Shown here: in pieces, positions 34,201 to 45,972 of the stretch | How the letters are laid out: each line of letters opens with the position of its first letter | Numbering within the stretch: position 1 is the stretch's first letter | From: Asterias amurensis | Lineage: Eukaryota > Echinodermata > Asteroidea > Forcipulatida > Asteriidae | Assembly: GCF_032118995.1 (NCBI RefSeq) | Contig: NC_092648.1 | Location: forward strand, 20,736,450-20,800,449 | Length of the DNA: 64,000 nucleotides | Direction of reading: 5' to 3' | Translations under genes and position numbers: made by a program | Notes under the pieces: generated by a model | Database searches by the model: none | Seen by the model: the letters and a program-made list of their open reading frames with translations, nothing else | What the model was told of the DNA's origin: nothing

Positions 34201-37200
34201 GTTAATTCTCTCTCTTTTTAAAACTAACTAGGGGTATGGTTGACGAGGCAGGGGACCAGTTTGTCGGCTATTTTCTCCCGAATGAAGAGACGTCAAGGAA
34301 GAGAAAGAGAGATTTTGCGGATGAGGTAAACTACGTCGAAGATGAAGAGTAAGTATAAGGAACAATGTCTGCTCAATTGAGGCATTTTGTAGCGTTTTGA
34401 TTTTTTAACGACAATATAATTTAAAAATCTTTTTCCCAACTACCAAAAAGTTAAACGAAGCCAACAGTAAACATAAAATAAAAATTAAAACAAAAGCCTA
34501 AAACAAATGAGGCTCAATGTAAAAAACATTGAAATGGTTAAACAAAGCCAACATTAAATGAAAAATATATAAAAAAGAAGAAGACAAAAACGAAATGAAG
34601 CTCACAGTTAAAAAAAATTTCAGCCCAGGTGATATCCAGGGAGAATGATAGACATCTCTTTCGTTGGTGGAACTGTCTTATCATAATCCCCTACAAATAA
34701 TGTAATACATCATTTTCTATCCCCTACAACTTTGTTATACATTTTGCTTTGTATGCTGCCATACCTGTGGTTTGTGGTGACAGTGAAGACAGGCTATAGA
34801 CCTTCATCACGGTGTGGCCATCTTGATTTTACTCCATTCCAACTCATTGTAACCAAACTGAGGCTGGACGAAATAATAGTCTGGTGCCTTGCGCAAAGGA
34901 TGTTAGCAGTCATTACTGTTATTGGAAACGGGGAACATGACCGAGATGTTCATAAAGTGATGTCAACAAATTGTGATGGAAAGAACTGTTGACAGGATTT
35001 CAACTAGTTCAGGGGTTAGATTTTGTCCAATATATAAATCTTCAACTTCCACTTTGATCTCAAAATTCAAGGTCAAATGGGTTCAAGTTCAAATATTACA
35101 AAAACCCAGAAAAATAACAAGAGGTGTTTACGACATGTTGCACAAACATGCAATAAATAAGTCTAAGACCAGCAACACTTTAGAATAAAATGTGAAAGTA
35201 TCATTTGATTGTAGCACAGAACTGATTCAAAGTTTTGTTTGTTTGAAAAGGTATGACTACGATCTGGAGAGGGAATATAACTGGAATGTGAAGAACAAAG
35301 CAAGCCGAGGTTACGAGGAGAACTACTTCTTTGTATTTAGGAGCGGCAAGGGTGTCTACTACAACGAGCTGGAAACAAGGTAAAGGGAATCACCATATCC
35401 GTCCAATGATGGTAAAATCAAACCTGACTTCCCAATCTTTACTTTGATTTAAATGTAAACTTTAACAAAATGTTTCATGGTGGATGGTAATAAAAGCAAA
35501 CTGTGTTATAAAAAGCCAAATTGAATCAGCCTTGGACTCTTTTCTAAATTTACCCTCGCTCCAGTGTAGTTGCATAGCACTTCTTTAATTTAACTTATTG
35601 CAGACTGAATGAAAAACACCCAAGTTTCCTGTTTTTATCATTTGTGTTTACATTTGAAAATTTTATCCTAGAGTGCGACTCAACAAAAGAAGAGCTAAAG
35701 AGAAAGAGGGTCCACCTTCGAAGTCGATCCTCGTAGTTAAACACCGAGAGCTCACTGATCAGGAAGTGATTGTTCAAGTAAGTCTCAGGAATACAACTTT
35801 TTGGCTCAAATTTGACTTCTCAAAAAGAATACTATTTTTAGTTTTACCCATACACTGATATATGTTCAGCACTGGGTAATTCCCAAATCTTGTAAATTTT
35901 TATATGCACTACTTTTCATACTATTATACCTTCCTAATTTGGATCACAGTTTCAGATCTGTTTATCAGTAATTAATTTCACCCCTGGTATCAATGTCAGG
36001 CATGATTTAATATCTGCATAGGTCTGTTTTCCAATTTTTATGCCCTCCCAAAAATAAGCAAAATTGTGGTTAAAATGTCTATCAACGACTCTACCATGTG
36101 TACATATAAGTCGGCCCTTGCACTCATTACAATTTTCCTACTTTTTTGTCCAAGGACCAAATATCTCTTTGTATTTTGAGTGGTGCAATCACATTTTAAA
36201 TTCATACAACCGAGGTGTGTGTTTACTGGAAGCTTACTGAAGAAGGTGTAGACGACCTTTAAACATGTAACATTTACCCTTCCTGCAGCTGCAGTACTCT
36301 AATCTAGCTATCATCGAATCAGCAGTGGGTTGACAAAACCTTAACTATCTAATCTCCCTCAGGGTTCTCCGCGTAGGAATCAGATAAGCGCGCCTGTGAG
36401 CTCGTGTCGATTTTTAAATGGAAGAGGTTTTACATTTCAATGCTCTTAGGCTGATGAAGTTGTGATTAAAGGATAAGGGGGAAAAACACAAGTTCACTTA
36501 GAAAAGAAAATGGAAGCGCAACAGTGTTGGGTACAGATGTTTTTGTTTTTAAAGTTTATTTCTTTTTAGTTTGCTTAAAGGTGCTTCAATTGAATTGAAC
36601 GTCTTTGAATGGTTGGAATAAGGGACTCTACTTCTACCTGATTTATAACTTTTTGGGGATTTCAAATTAGTAGTTTATATTGTGGTAACAAAGCAAGAAT
36701 TATTATGGCAAGATTTGAACCTGCAACCTCTGGGATTATGCGCTGGTGCTCTATCATCTGAGCTAACTAGCCATAATATGTTACCTGTCCAACAAAGGTC
36801 TGAGTTAGTTCAGTTGCTTGGTGCAAATCCTGCTCTGGTACAATGTCGTAAATTTTAAAATCTTGATTGATAACTATTACCCATTTTGTTTCCCTTGTTC
36901 TTATCAGGGATGTGATTTCTATGATTAAAAAAAATAATAACAAATACAAAAATCAAATTCATAAGAAAATGAAGATAAAACCATATGGAACAGCCCAGAT
37001 TGCAGAGTAGGCCTTTCAAAACCAAAGATTAATGTATGTAAGCAGGCTTCCCACTCGTAAGCTTTTACGCTTTGTGCTCATAGTGGAGGATTATTTCAAC
37101 AGCCTATCACATTCCTGTCTTATAAACAATTGCTTTTTACTACAGGATGCAAGGTTATCCCAGTTGGATAATGTCATTCACGAAGAAGAAGAAGAAGATG

Positions 37201-37898
37201 AAGAGGAGGAGGAAGTGGCAGTAGAAGATGGTGTCGAGGGAGCTGAAGAAAAGGATGAGAGTGAAGACGAGATGGAGACACAAGCAGAAGGTGGTGAGGA
37301 GATGGAGGTCGAGGAAGAAGAAACCAGAGAAGATAGTGGAGAGGAGGAGGAGGCCCAAGATTCAGGTAAAATTGTCTTCATTCTTTTATAAAGGAAACTT
37401 TTTTTTTTCATTCAAAATTTGCTTGTGAAATGTACAGAATTTTTAAGACAACTTTTTAAAGACATTTTTGTGACTGCTGTTATTACAGATGCTGAAAAGG
37501 CAGTCAGTGGGAGTGGGAGTGAGAAGGCAGAGAGTGAGGTTGAGAAGGAAGGCAGTGATGCAGAGGAGGAGGAGGTTCATGAAAGAGGTGAAGATGAAGA
37601 AGAACAAGAAGAAGAAGATGAAGAAGTGCAAGAGCACAATGAGGAAGAGGAGGAGGAGGAGGAGGTGGCCAGGAGTGAAAGTGAGAAAGAAGACGAACAA
37701 GAAGAAGAAGCAGGAAGTGGCAATGAAGAGGTCGAAGATGAAGAAGAGGAGAAAGAAGAAGCAGAAGAGGAAGAAGAGGAGGAGGAGGAAGAGGAGGAGG
37801 AACAACGAGGCGTTGAGAGGGACGAGGAGGAAATCTTTGGGAGTGATAGTGATGCTGAATCCGGGCAGGCATCGAGTGCTGAGGAAGATAGTGATTGA
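28294..37898 (+). CDS. PAF1: PAF1 complex subunit Paf1, RNA polymerase II-associated factor
   Basis: Paf1 is the scaffold of the nuclear PAF1 complex (with CTR9, LEO1, CDC73, RTF1), which rides with elongating RNA polymerase II and supports H2B ubiquitination. Coding exons: 28294-28361, 29627-29653, 30171-30385, 30728-30794, 31227-31328, 31897-31945, 32308-32364, 32661-32729, 33503-33606, 34232-34348, 35251-35379, 35672-35777, 37146-37365, 37489-37898. All borders are GT/AG, phases join throughout, and the total is 579 residues (human 531). Conserved blocks in order are [117 protein letters not shown] and LVVKHREL. From about residue 380 the protein is an acidic Glu/Ser/Asp tail ending [16 protein letters not shown]...EEDSD, like human. 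Start [12 protein letters not shown] resembles human MAPTIQ. Exon 2 is a 27-nt microexon. Confidence 0.96.
28577..28673. mobile_element. Small foldback, CTTTCCGTATGGCGCCACCAC family, copy 2
   Basis: GGCGTCACCACTTTTTCATT on the left pairs with the right end TGGTGGCGCCATACGGAAAG. The left terminus is shortened. It lies in PAF1 intron 1. Confidence 0.6.
28790..29070 (+). mobile_element. LINE 3' tail fragment in PAF1 intron 1
   Basis: Plus-strand frame from about 28850 reads [20 protein letters not shown] then [14 protein letters not shown] and a stop at about 28950. LWNNLP-like text with a basic helix is the usual extreme C-terminus of a non-LTR retrotransposon RT protein. The 3' part runs to about 29070, near AATAAACACTG. 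The rest of the element is missing. Confidence 0.55.
29137..29265. mobile_element. Small foldback, CTTTCCGTATGGCGCCACCAC family, copy 3
   Basis: TTTCTGTATGGCGCCACCAC plus TTTTTCA on the left is inverted as TGAAAAAGTGGTGGCGCCAT plus GCGGAAAGTTATCC on the right. About 129 bp, in PAF1 intron 1. Confidence 0.7.
29775..30061 (-). mobile_element. MITE-like repeat, copy 5 (truncated) in PAF1 intron 2
   Basis: Landmarks GGGCTCAATTGGTCACC, GTGTGCTTTCAGATGCC, AGGCTTCAGGCCCGAAG, CGACAGCTCTCCA and TTTTATGGTCAATAA identify the family. One end is missing. Confidence 0.65.
31455..31495 (-). repeat. CGACCCTAGCAGA hairpin repeat, copy in PAF1 intron 5
   Basis: Minus-strand reading GAAAGATTCTGCTAGGGTC then GAAAC; an adjoining diverged piece of the TTCAGCACCATCACAACTC family is at 31570-31675. 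Same motif at 33262-33310 and, weaker, 17672-17704. Confidence 0.5.
33019..33240 (+). mobile_element. tRNA-derived SINE in PAF1 intron 8
   Basis: The head GGGCCGAGCAGATAAGAAAG and a box-B-like GTGGGTTTGAGTCCCA about 60 bp later mark a tRNA-Ser/Leu-like part. The body GTGTCCTCAAGCAAGACACT plus GATGGGGTGTAAAGCC is typical of tRNA-SINEs widespread in deuterostomes. Non-coding. Confidence 0.7.
33262..33310 (-). repeat. CGACCCTAGCAGA hairpin repeat, second PAF1 intron copy
   Basis: Minus-strand reading TTTGAGAAAGACTCTGCTAG then GGTCGAAACATCAGGCC. The GAAAC box follows a short GACTC/GGGTC hairpin. Resembles hammerhead-like ends of Penelope-like elements (inference). Confidence 0.5.
36706..36775 (-). 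repeat. tRNA-like sequence (SINE head or tRNA pseudogene)
   Basis: Minus strand: TTAGCTCAGATGATAGAGCA (box A), anticodon-loop-like GCGCATAATCC, and GGTTGCAGGTTCAAATC (box B). The acceptor region pairs only partly, and ATTATGGC is repeated in inverse at the far end. Probably a SINE remnant rather than a working tRNA. Lies in PAF1 intron 12. Confidence 0.5.
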
Positions 37899-38802
37899 AC
37901 TCATGAACCTATCAATGAATGAATTGATTTATAGCATCTTTGACGGCAAAGACATTTTTGCCACATTTGCTCCCAGGGTATCTTAAGCTTTGCTTTTACA
38001 TTGAGTTGGACTGGTTTACTCAAAACAAGCAAGATGTGAATCAAAGATGTTCAAGCTTTCTCCAAGTATAGCACAAGTCTGAAGGCTTTGTATGGAGACA
38101 CTAGATCACTCAACAGTAGAATTTCCCCAAGTAAATGCTGCTCATTTAATTTAAGCATGGAAAAAGCTGTTTGTCCTAGCTAGTGCCTCTGCTTTGTGTG
38201 TTTCAAAGCAGATGAAATACGCTATTTCTTATATAACATCCACTTTTTTTAAACTTGGGACAAAAATTTTGGTTTTGAAATACGCTATTTCTTACATGAA
38301 CTCCTCATTATAAAATCCCCTTATGAAATTTGGGCCTCAAATTTTGCAAAGTTATGCAAGGTTTTTATGAAGTCTTAGCATCTAGTGTTTAATTTCACCT
38401 ACCAACAAAGCAAGGTATTGATGTGCTCAGAATATGTGTGGTCAAAGCATTTTTCATGAAATAGACGGTACAAGTGGTATAAGTTAAGCAGAAATAATGT
38501 GATCCAAAGTTAACAACAGACAATAAATTGAAAACAGTTCTATTTACTTTTCATTACTGTGATGATTTCATGGATACAAGTTTGTCCGTCTTGCAAGCAG
38601 TAGGTTTTGCCCTGAACTTTTTCAGTGAACTAGCCAGAAGGGCCAGTTAGGTTTTCAATTCACTGGTTCGTCACCCTTTTCACTTGTCCATAATTCATGT
38701 TTAAATAGGGATGCTTTTCAACACTGAACTATCCAGCCGGACTACTGTGTTAATTTTGATTGGTCCTCCAGTGTTTTAACTGGCATTTTGTGAGCGAACC
38801 AC
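37899..38802 (+). other. Probable 3' UTR of PAF1 and downstream flank
   Basis: No open frame of note. An AATAAA at 38522-38527 is a candidate poly(A) signal about 620 bp after the stop. Confidence 0.45.
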
Positions 38803-39142
38803 TGTTAAAGACAGTGGACACTATTGGTAATTGTCAAATACCAGTCTTCTCACTTGGTGTATTTCAACATCTCTTGTTGAAGTGAAATAATAACGAAAGA
38901 AAAAAGCACCCTTGTCACATGAAGTTGTGTGCTTTTAGATGGTTGATTTCGAGACCTCAAATTCTAAATCTGATCTCGAAATCAAATTAGTGGAAAATTA
39001 CTTCTTTCTCGAAAACTACTTTACTTCAGAGGGAGCCGTTTCTCACAATGTTTTATACTACCAACAGCTTACTCGTTACCAAGTTAGATTTTATGCTAAT
39101 AATTATTTGAGTAATTACCAATAGTGTCCACTGCCTTTGTAA
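38803..39142 (+). mobile_element. MITE-like repeat, copy 6
   Basis: Both ends are present: TTAAAGACAGTGGACACTAT on the left and ATAGTGTCCACTGCCTTT on the right. An internal TTTCGAGACCTC/GATCTCGAAAT palindrome lies near 38948-38985. About 340 bp. Confidence 0.8.
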
Positions 39143-42100
39143 CTGGCATTAATTGGCCAGCGGACCACTGTTAAAGGGAAAATGCCTCAATGTATAGAAT
39201 TATAAACATCAAATTTGCATCGCATTTTGGTTTTACAGTTACACTGATGTATGTTCCATTGTAAACTCAGTACTTTCATGAGTTCTGTGAAAAAAATCAC
39301 AGGCATATTACTCGGGTGACAAACATCTTATCTTAGTATACAACAATGTGCGAGTATAATCTGGTGGTTTCTGCACAGTACAAGAAGATGATGATGAATT
39401 GCCAAGCCAACCTTTGATATTCTAATCTGCTAATGTGTTATAAATCTTGGTATCATTGACATCAGCTTGTCTGAACCTGATAGTGAAATCAATTCAATCA
39501 ATGGAAAGCTTTCAAATCATCTTTCATGTGAAAATATTAAGAATGTTGACCCGACAACAATGCCAATCTTCAAGAATGATTCAAGGTGTGATATCTCAGT
39601 CTTTATTCCGCTTGTAAGTTGGAGAAAGGTCACTGCTTGTTAAAGTTCAAACTTACTTATCTTTAATATGCTTGAATATGGCAGTCTTATGCCTGATTCA
39701 TGCTTCATGTGAATTTGAAGATGACGGAAAATTGAACATTTACCACGCAATGCATTCACAAGAGGTGAGCACAATACAACATAATAACTTGCATGGAATA
39801 TATGAAGTCAAATTCACTTCGCATTCTACTATGAAACTGGTTTTAAAGATATAACAATCAGGAAAATAAATGGTAAAATATTGAACAATCAGCTGCACCA
39901 GCTAAGAGGTTTTAAAATAAAATCTGATTATTTCTTTTTTAAAACAATGCTGTATGAGATCTTTAATCTATGATTCATTTAACGACGGGGGATTTACCGA
40001 GCCGATTTGTGTGATTTATAATCCCTGTGGTTAGATGGCTTTTATAAGCGGATGTCTAGCTTCGGAGGGTGGAGTTAAGTCAGTTGCTCAATTATTTAAG
40101 GATGTAATCCTGTGATGGAATAGCTCTCATCTCTACAGCGTAATATACCTGTCATCACAAAGTCCGTTTGATCTAGCGACAATTAATTATTGAAGATGGC
40201 TAGAAATAGGCAGACCCATTTTACTTGTTTAAAATATTTTTGTATACTAAATAAAAATGTTGAAATGAAGCACATCTCTATATTGCTGTTTTCTTTCATC
40301 ATAAAGTCGGTCTGATTATGGGTCGATTTTATCTATTGTATCCAATGCTGTGATGCATAATTTTTTATGATTCACTTACAATTTTAAAAAGAGTTAACGT
40401 ACTTGTTTTCGCAGGGGATAAAGAATATTATTATTTGTTTTTTACCAATGTGTGATCAGCACTGCGTACTCAGTGGTTTCCAGAGACTTTGTATTGAGTT
40501 GAGTAAACACAATGGTGTTGGGTAATATGTGTCTTGTTTTCTTAGTGCATGTACCTGGCACAAAGGAAAGAGCGCATAAGTCAGTTGAAGCATGGAGGAA
40601 GGAAGAAGTGCTTAAAAAGTACATTCCCACTTGACGGAAATAATGGCTAAAAATAACAGAGAGCGCTTTTTTATATTGGTGGCTCTACTGAGGGTGTAAT
40701 AATGCTACAGTGATCCTTCACAAGGTTGAAGATAATGTTGACTATTAATGAAGATTGTTCATCAACCATGCATGAAAATGCAATCAAGTCGGTGGTTTTA
40801 CTGTTGTTATTAATGCTTGCTTCATTTGCAGGCGGCTTCATTTGCAGGCGGGCGTGATGAGCTGGTTCAAAATGACGCTATGATCTACTGTTTTTCTATG
40901 TGGGGTTGGGGTCAGTCTGATTTCTATACTATTATACTGGCTGGATAGCTGGTTGGGATAGTCGTGTGCACAAGACTGGTTCTCACAAACATTGCAAAGT
41001 GGCGGCCATTTTGAAACTTGCAACCTGTTTAAAGTATACACTGGGTTTTATCAAGTTTTTCTTTACTCCTAAAGCTCGTTTTCTGACCACAATGTTATTC
41101 AATTTCTTGTTTAGTTATTTTTTGTAGCTTAAAATTTGCACCCAACATGCAATAATAATAATCTATCATGCGAGTTTAAATATGGCTTCCACTGACTTCA
41201 GCAACATGCTATCAAGTCAATGGTTGGGGTCACCTGAGGGTACCCTGTTATTGAGCCACTCCCACTTTAAAACACAAACTGGCTCTAGTGAGTACCAGCA
41301 TAAGCAAATTGGAAATGTATTGAGCAAGGTTTTCAATGAGAAATTAGGTATGCCAAAAATTATAATAGTTATCGGAATTTTAAGTTTCTGTCATACCAAA
41401 TGTCTTCGAATGATGAAACAAGTGATTTCATATTCACTACCTTATGGAGATGCAGAACAGAAAAGGGAACATAAAAGTTCTTTGAAGGAGAGCTGAGGTG
41501 CTCCACAAGAATTGTGTGTACAATGTCTATGCATGGCTATGGGAGGTTCTGAAGTGCAAGGACAAAGGAAAGAACAAGAGCATTCCAAATGCTTTAGAAT
41601 GATGAAGCAAGTGATTTCATATTCACTACCTTATGGAGATGCAGAACAGAAAAGGGGAACATAAAAGGTTTCCCTGAGGGAAATTGAAAGTCTAGGGTGC
41701 CCTACAAGATATGTTGTGTACATAGTTTAAGGGAGGTTCTGAACTACAGGGACAGAGGAAAGAACAAAAGATGCCTCCATAGGGATGCACCAAAATAGAA
41801 CGTGGGAAGTTTTAGGTAAAGTTACACACAAACATATGCCAGCTCTGAAGCCGGTACCAGCCCAAAACTTCAGCAGATGCACACGCGCGCAACGTATTGA
41901 CTTACCAACAGGATACTACTAGGGGTATGCGATTGTCGATTGTATGTAATGCGAGGGCACTTTGTACCACTTATTCATACCATTAGGTTGTGTGTAATGC
42001 GACTCCCTAACTAGCCCACAGCCAGAAGTGCATGACTCATCGGCAAGGGGTTTCTTGCACTCTTTATTTCTCTACTTTTCAATCACAGTACATAGTCGTT

Positions 42101-42244
42101 AATAAATATCATGAGAAATGAGACAGTAGACAGAATCCGTGCATCCCTAGTGGTTGGATTGTCTGTCATTAGTGTTTTTGTTCCCTCTCTGGAATTGAAG
42201 TTGTAAATAACTTGACGCCTTAATACAAATAAGACTTAAGTATT
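39143..42244. other. Intergenic stretch
   Basis: No gene recognised. At 39220-39330 is a piece of the SINE also seen at 43645. At 41391-41770 is a tandem duplication of about 190 bp, described as its own entry. The frame 41182-41496 runs into that duplication and shows no domain. Confidence 0.45.
41391..41770. repeat. Two-unit tandem duplication, about 190 bp per unit
   Basis: The block CAAGTGATTTCATATTCACT then ACCTTATGGAGATGCAGAAC occurs at about 41420 and again at about 41609. Flanking text (GGGAGGTTCTGAA, GAGGAAAGAACAA) is also shared, with small differences. Confidence 0.75.
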
Positions 42245-42560
42245 AAAGGCAAGGGTTATTGGTTATTGTAAGGCTTTGGTTATTGTCAAAGACTAGTTTT
42301 CTCACTTGGTGCATCCCAACATATGCATAAAATAACAAATCTGTGAACATTTGGACTCAATTGGTCATCGAAGCTGCGAAAGAATATATATAAAAAAAAC
42401 ACCCTTGCTGCAAAATTGGTGTGCTTTCAGATGCTTAATAATAGGCTTCAGGCCTGAAGTTTTTTAATATTTTTGAGCGTGAAATTACTTTTCTCAAAAA
42501 CTACATTATTTCAGAGGGAACACTTTCTCACAATGTTTTAAACTATCAACAGCTCTCCAA
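42245..42560 (+). mobile_element. MITE-like repeat, copy 7 (truncated)
   Basis: Landmarks are TAAAGGCAAGGGTTATTGG, GACTCAATTGGTCATCGAAG, GTGTGCTTTCAGATGC, AGGCTTCAGGCCTGAAG and ATCAACAGCTCTCCA. It stops there. Confidence 0.65.
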
Positions 42561-42707
42561 TAGAGTGCCAACAAAACGTGGCTATAGACTCATCGTGATA
42601 TTCTCAACATCTATTAATTAAATCCACTTACTGGAGATTGGTTTGAAAAACATATGCTGAAGATTAAGTCCAGAGTTTTTCCTGGTATCGTTAAAGGTCC
42701 ATTGCAT

Positions 42708-42775
42708 TTGCGATATTGTTTGATCATGGAGCAATAAACTAGAGTTTATTACTCCATGGTTTGATGAGTATCGCT
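42708..42775. repeat. Imperfect hairpin of about 32-bp arms
   Basis: GCGATATTGTTTGATCATGG plus AGCAATAAACT faces AGTTTATTACTCCATGG plus TTTGATGAGTATCGC, with the centre at 42740-42743. A few mismatches; no known family. Confidence 0.5.
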
Positions 42776-43086
42776 GAAGCTTGTCCAATGTCTGGCAAAA
42801 AAATGAAAAAACTGTGTTTCAAATTAATTATCAATATCTCACCATTCTGGTAAAGGGGAAAGTTAATAAATCTCTTTCAGTTTGCTGTACATGTATGAAG
42901 AAGTGTGACAAACTTTCATGTTTTCTTTTCTTCTGTAGTCAAAACGAATAGACATTCACTGATCATCAAGGCCCAATTTCATGGCTCTGCTTTTACTGCC
43001 AAATTCTGAGCTTGCGATCACCATTCTTCACATGAAGGACAAGCGCCAAACTTCTGCGCTATGATGAATGTCTAGTAACCAAACCT

Positions 43087-43255
43087 GGGCCCAATTTCAT
43101 GGAGCTGCTTAAGCACAAAAAGTAGCTAAGCACATATAAATTATGCTTAACAGAATAAGGTCACCAGCCAAAGTACCATGTAACATGTACAATCTATGAC
43201 CGGTGTCCTGCATATTTTCGCTAAGCAGAACATTGGTTCAGGCAATATTTTCTGA
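43087..43255. mobile_element. MITE, GGGCCCAATTTCATA family, copy 3 (right end lost)
   Basis: GGGCCCAATTTCATGGAGCT, AAAAAGTAGCTAAGCAC and CGGTGTCCTGC match copy 1. A fragment of the same left end also lies at about 42970-42995. Confidence 0.65.
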
Positions 43256-43284
43256 TTATATCAATTTGTGGGTGGACAAAGAAA

Positions 43285-43375
43285 ATACCTATTAGAATAG
43301 GATTTAATTTTGATCCTGCGACCTCCAGGTTTAGGCTACCTGCCAGCGCTCTACCAAATGAGCTATCTTAACCTT
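43285..43375 (-). mobile_element. tRNA-derived SINE head
   Basis: Minus strand: GATAGCTCATTTGGTAGAGC (box A), CTGGAGGTCGCAGGATCAAA (T-arm/box B-like). No complete acceptor stem. Confidence 0.55.
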
Positions 43376-43644
43376 GGTGTTGGCAGTTTCCCTTTGTCAA
43401 TACTCTTGATTCAGGGGAGTTTACGATACAACCTCGGATACACCATTGTGAGAGGATCACCTTAAGGGAATGTGACTATTTTTAATTACCCAACAGTTTA
43501 TCCCTTGTGGGTTCTAATACTTCACATTGGTTTCATTACAAGATAAGGGTGGTCGATCCGCTGATCCGCTGAACAGCTAAACGTAACGTAAAAGTTATGT
43601 TTGATTACACATCCTACCGCACATAGTAGGGCCGCACAAGATGA

Positions 43645-43815
43645 ATAGGAATGTTTAGTTTGGTTTTAAACCATATACACCGATGTGTGTTAGCACTGCA
43701 CTCGGTTTTTACAAGCGCTGAGACTTGAAATCAGAGGCATATTACTCTGGTGGGATTCGAACCCTAGCCTTTGCAATGCTAGAGCAGTGTCTTGCCAACT
43801 AAACCACCGAGATTG
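43645..43815 (-). mobile_element. tRNA-derived SINE
   Basis: Minus strand: AATCTCGGTGGTTTAGTTGG (box A), GGGTTCGAATCCCACC (box B), then a body shared with 39220-39330 and 35845-35880 (ACACTGATGT, TTAGCACTG landmarks on the plus strand). Confidence 0.65.
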
Positions 43816-44227
43816 CCTGGTAGTTAGAGGCAGTTCAAATCCTGCAGTAGCGGGTACCAACAGTTTAATAGGAAACAAAAAGAATGATAATGAGACAAAA
43901 CAAATAGAAGAAAGGGACCAGTTCTTGGTTTTGAAGTTTCACAATATACAGATATTTTTATCAAATTCTGCAGGCAATATATTGCACATATACAGATTTT
44001 AACTTAAAAGACTCTACATTGTACCTATGAAAAATAAACATTTTGGCATCAAATGTTGTAAGAGATGTACAGTGTATCAGGGACAGTGGGTAAACATTAA
44101 AGGAAAACATTTTTAAGTTGCAATAATAAAAATATGGAAAAACTACAGTATAAAAAAAACATTAAAGACAAAGATGAAAATAAAAGATGGAGTAGGCCAC
44201 AAGCGTCCCCAGATGTACATGTTGTAA

Positions 44228-44338
44228 GGCCATATCTGAATTGGGACTATGGCTACGGGTGTATTTATGTGTCCAGGACGTCCTTGGCAACAGCATCAAA
44301 CATCTAGCCGAACTGTAGCCGCCAATTCAGATATAGCC
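44228..44338. mobile_element. Small MITE with GGCCATATCTGAATTGG ends
   Basis: GGCCATATCTGAATTGG on the left, CCAATTCAGATATAGCC on the right, with a GGCTAC/GTAGCC inner pairing. About 111 bp. Confidence 0.65.
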
Positions 44339-45582
44339 TCAGATAATCTCAAAGTTTCATAAGCAAACCCATCATTTAATAAACTTATTGATTAAATCAA
44401 CGCATCATGATTCAATTAGTTGATTATTCAGTCAATTGATCAATCAATTAATTTTTTGAACCAAAATAAAAGGTGTACCTGGTATACAAAATTCATAACA
44501 TTTTTACTTCTAAAATCTGTAAATGTTGAAAATTGTTTACTACATACATAAAGCCAACCCAACATTGTACTGTTTATTGGATTTTAATTTTTGTTTATTT
44601 GTGTAAGGGTATGATTGATAGAATCAGTTAGCAGCCTATACACATTTCACCTTGTTTTCTTTCTGTCACTACTGCATACCAAGGATCATGGGCAGCTATA
44701 TAAACTCAATCTTTTGATACTCAAACGAAAGCTGATGTTGAGTGACATTCAAATGCAACTGAATATCAAATGGGTATAGAAGGTATAAATCCTGCATGCT
44801 TGGTGGCTTCTTTCTTTTTGACATGGGGGGGGGGGGGGGGCACGGTTTAGTGCAACCCTAGAGAACACCTCAACAAGACTTACTATGCAAGTCTGTAGCT
44901 CCTGTATGAACATTAAGGTTCCATGACACAGGACCAAACAGGTTCCCAAAATATTCAAATGAGTGCTGTAGGGGTGGATTTTGAATCCAATATTAAAATA
45001 CATCATTAACAATGGTAGGCCTGATTGCTTCATGAAGGCAACTAGAGGCAATTTAATTAAGTAAACTACCTCCGAGTCCATTTGGTTGTCACTGCCTTGA
45101 TGGATGCCCCTTGAAACATCCAGATGAAAGTTTAAATTGTCCTCAACGATTGCCCTTCAAATACCAGGGCATCAGGATCAGGACTAAAAACCTCCTGTAT
45201 TTTTTTTTTTTTTTTTTTTTTTTATGTCACAAGAGACAAGTGAGATGAAATGTGGACCCCCCCCCCAAGAAAAAACCCCAAACAAAACACAAACAAAACC
45301 AAAAGAGAACCTGAAGCCTAGTGAAGGTGAAAAATAGAACAACTTAATGTATTAAAAGAATTTAGATTAGACAAAACAAACAAACTCAGATTGTATATAA
45401 TATTAAGATTTATAATACAGAAAAAAAAAACATAAGCATACAAAATAATTTTGTAATTCTGAAAAACTTTTGATATAAAATATTACCCTAGTTGAAACAA
45501 GATCAGCCTTTACTTTTTACTTCACGCAGAAAATGAGTTTATCTGCCAGGCCGAGGATACTAATTAAAAGTATAACCACTGT
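44339..45582. other. Intergenic low-complexity stretch
   Basis: G run near 44825-44840, T run near 45200-45223, C run near 45257-45265. No gene recognised. Confidence 0.45.
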
Positions 45583-45972
45583 TTAAAGGAACACGTTGCC
45601 TTGGATCGGTCGAGTTGGTCTTTGAAAAGCGTTTGTAACCGTTTTTTATAAAATGCATATGGGTAGAAAGATGTTGCAAAAGTAGAATACAATGATCCAC
45701 ACAAACATGCCTCGAAATTGCGTGGTTTTCCTTTTACCTCGTCGACTAACACGTCAGCCATTTATGGGGGTCAAAATTTTGACTCCCATAAATAGCCGAC
45801 CGTGTTAGTTCGCACAGTAGAAGGAAAACCACGCAATTTCGAGGCAAACTTGTGTGGATCATTGTATTCTACTTTTAAAACATCTTTCCAACCATATGCA
45901 TTATATAAAAAACGGTTACAAACGCTTTTGTTTTGACCAACTCGTCCGATCCAAGGCAAGGTGTTCCTTTAA
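45583..45972. mobile_element. Long foldback MITE, AACACGTTGCCTTGG family, copy 2
   Basis: 390 bp, nearly self-complementary, starting TTAAAGGAACACGTTGCCTT and ending CAAGGTGTTCCTTTAA, centre at TCAAAATTTTGA near 45777. Almost identical to 10051-10439. Confidence 0.85.

Noticed and set aside
37443-37904. Long minus-strand frames of 122-153 codons opposite the PAF1 acidic tail
   Set aside because: They are antisense shadows of the GAA/GAG-rich PAF1 exons 13 and 14, giving Ser/Leu/Phe-rich low-complexity text.
41182-41496. Plus-strand 104-codon frame MASTDFSNMLSSQWLG...
   Set aside because: It enters a recent tandem duplication and shows no domain or donor site at a sensible place.
45564-45761. 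Frame MADVLVDEVKGKPR... found on opposite strands at 10261 and 45564
   Set aside because: The similarity of the two frames comes from two copies of the same foldback MITE, not from paralogous genes.
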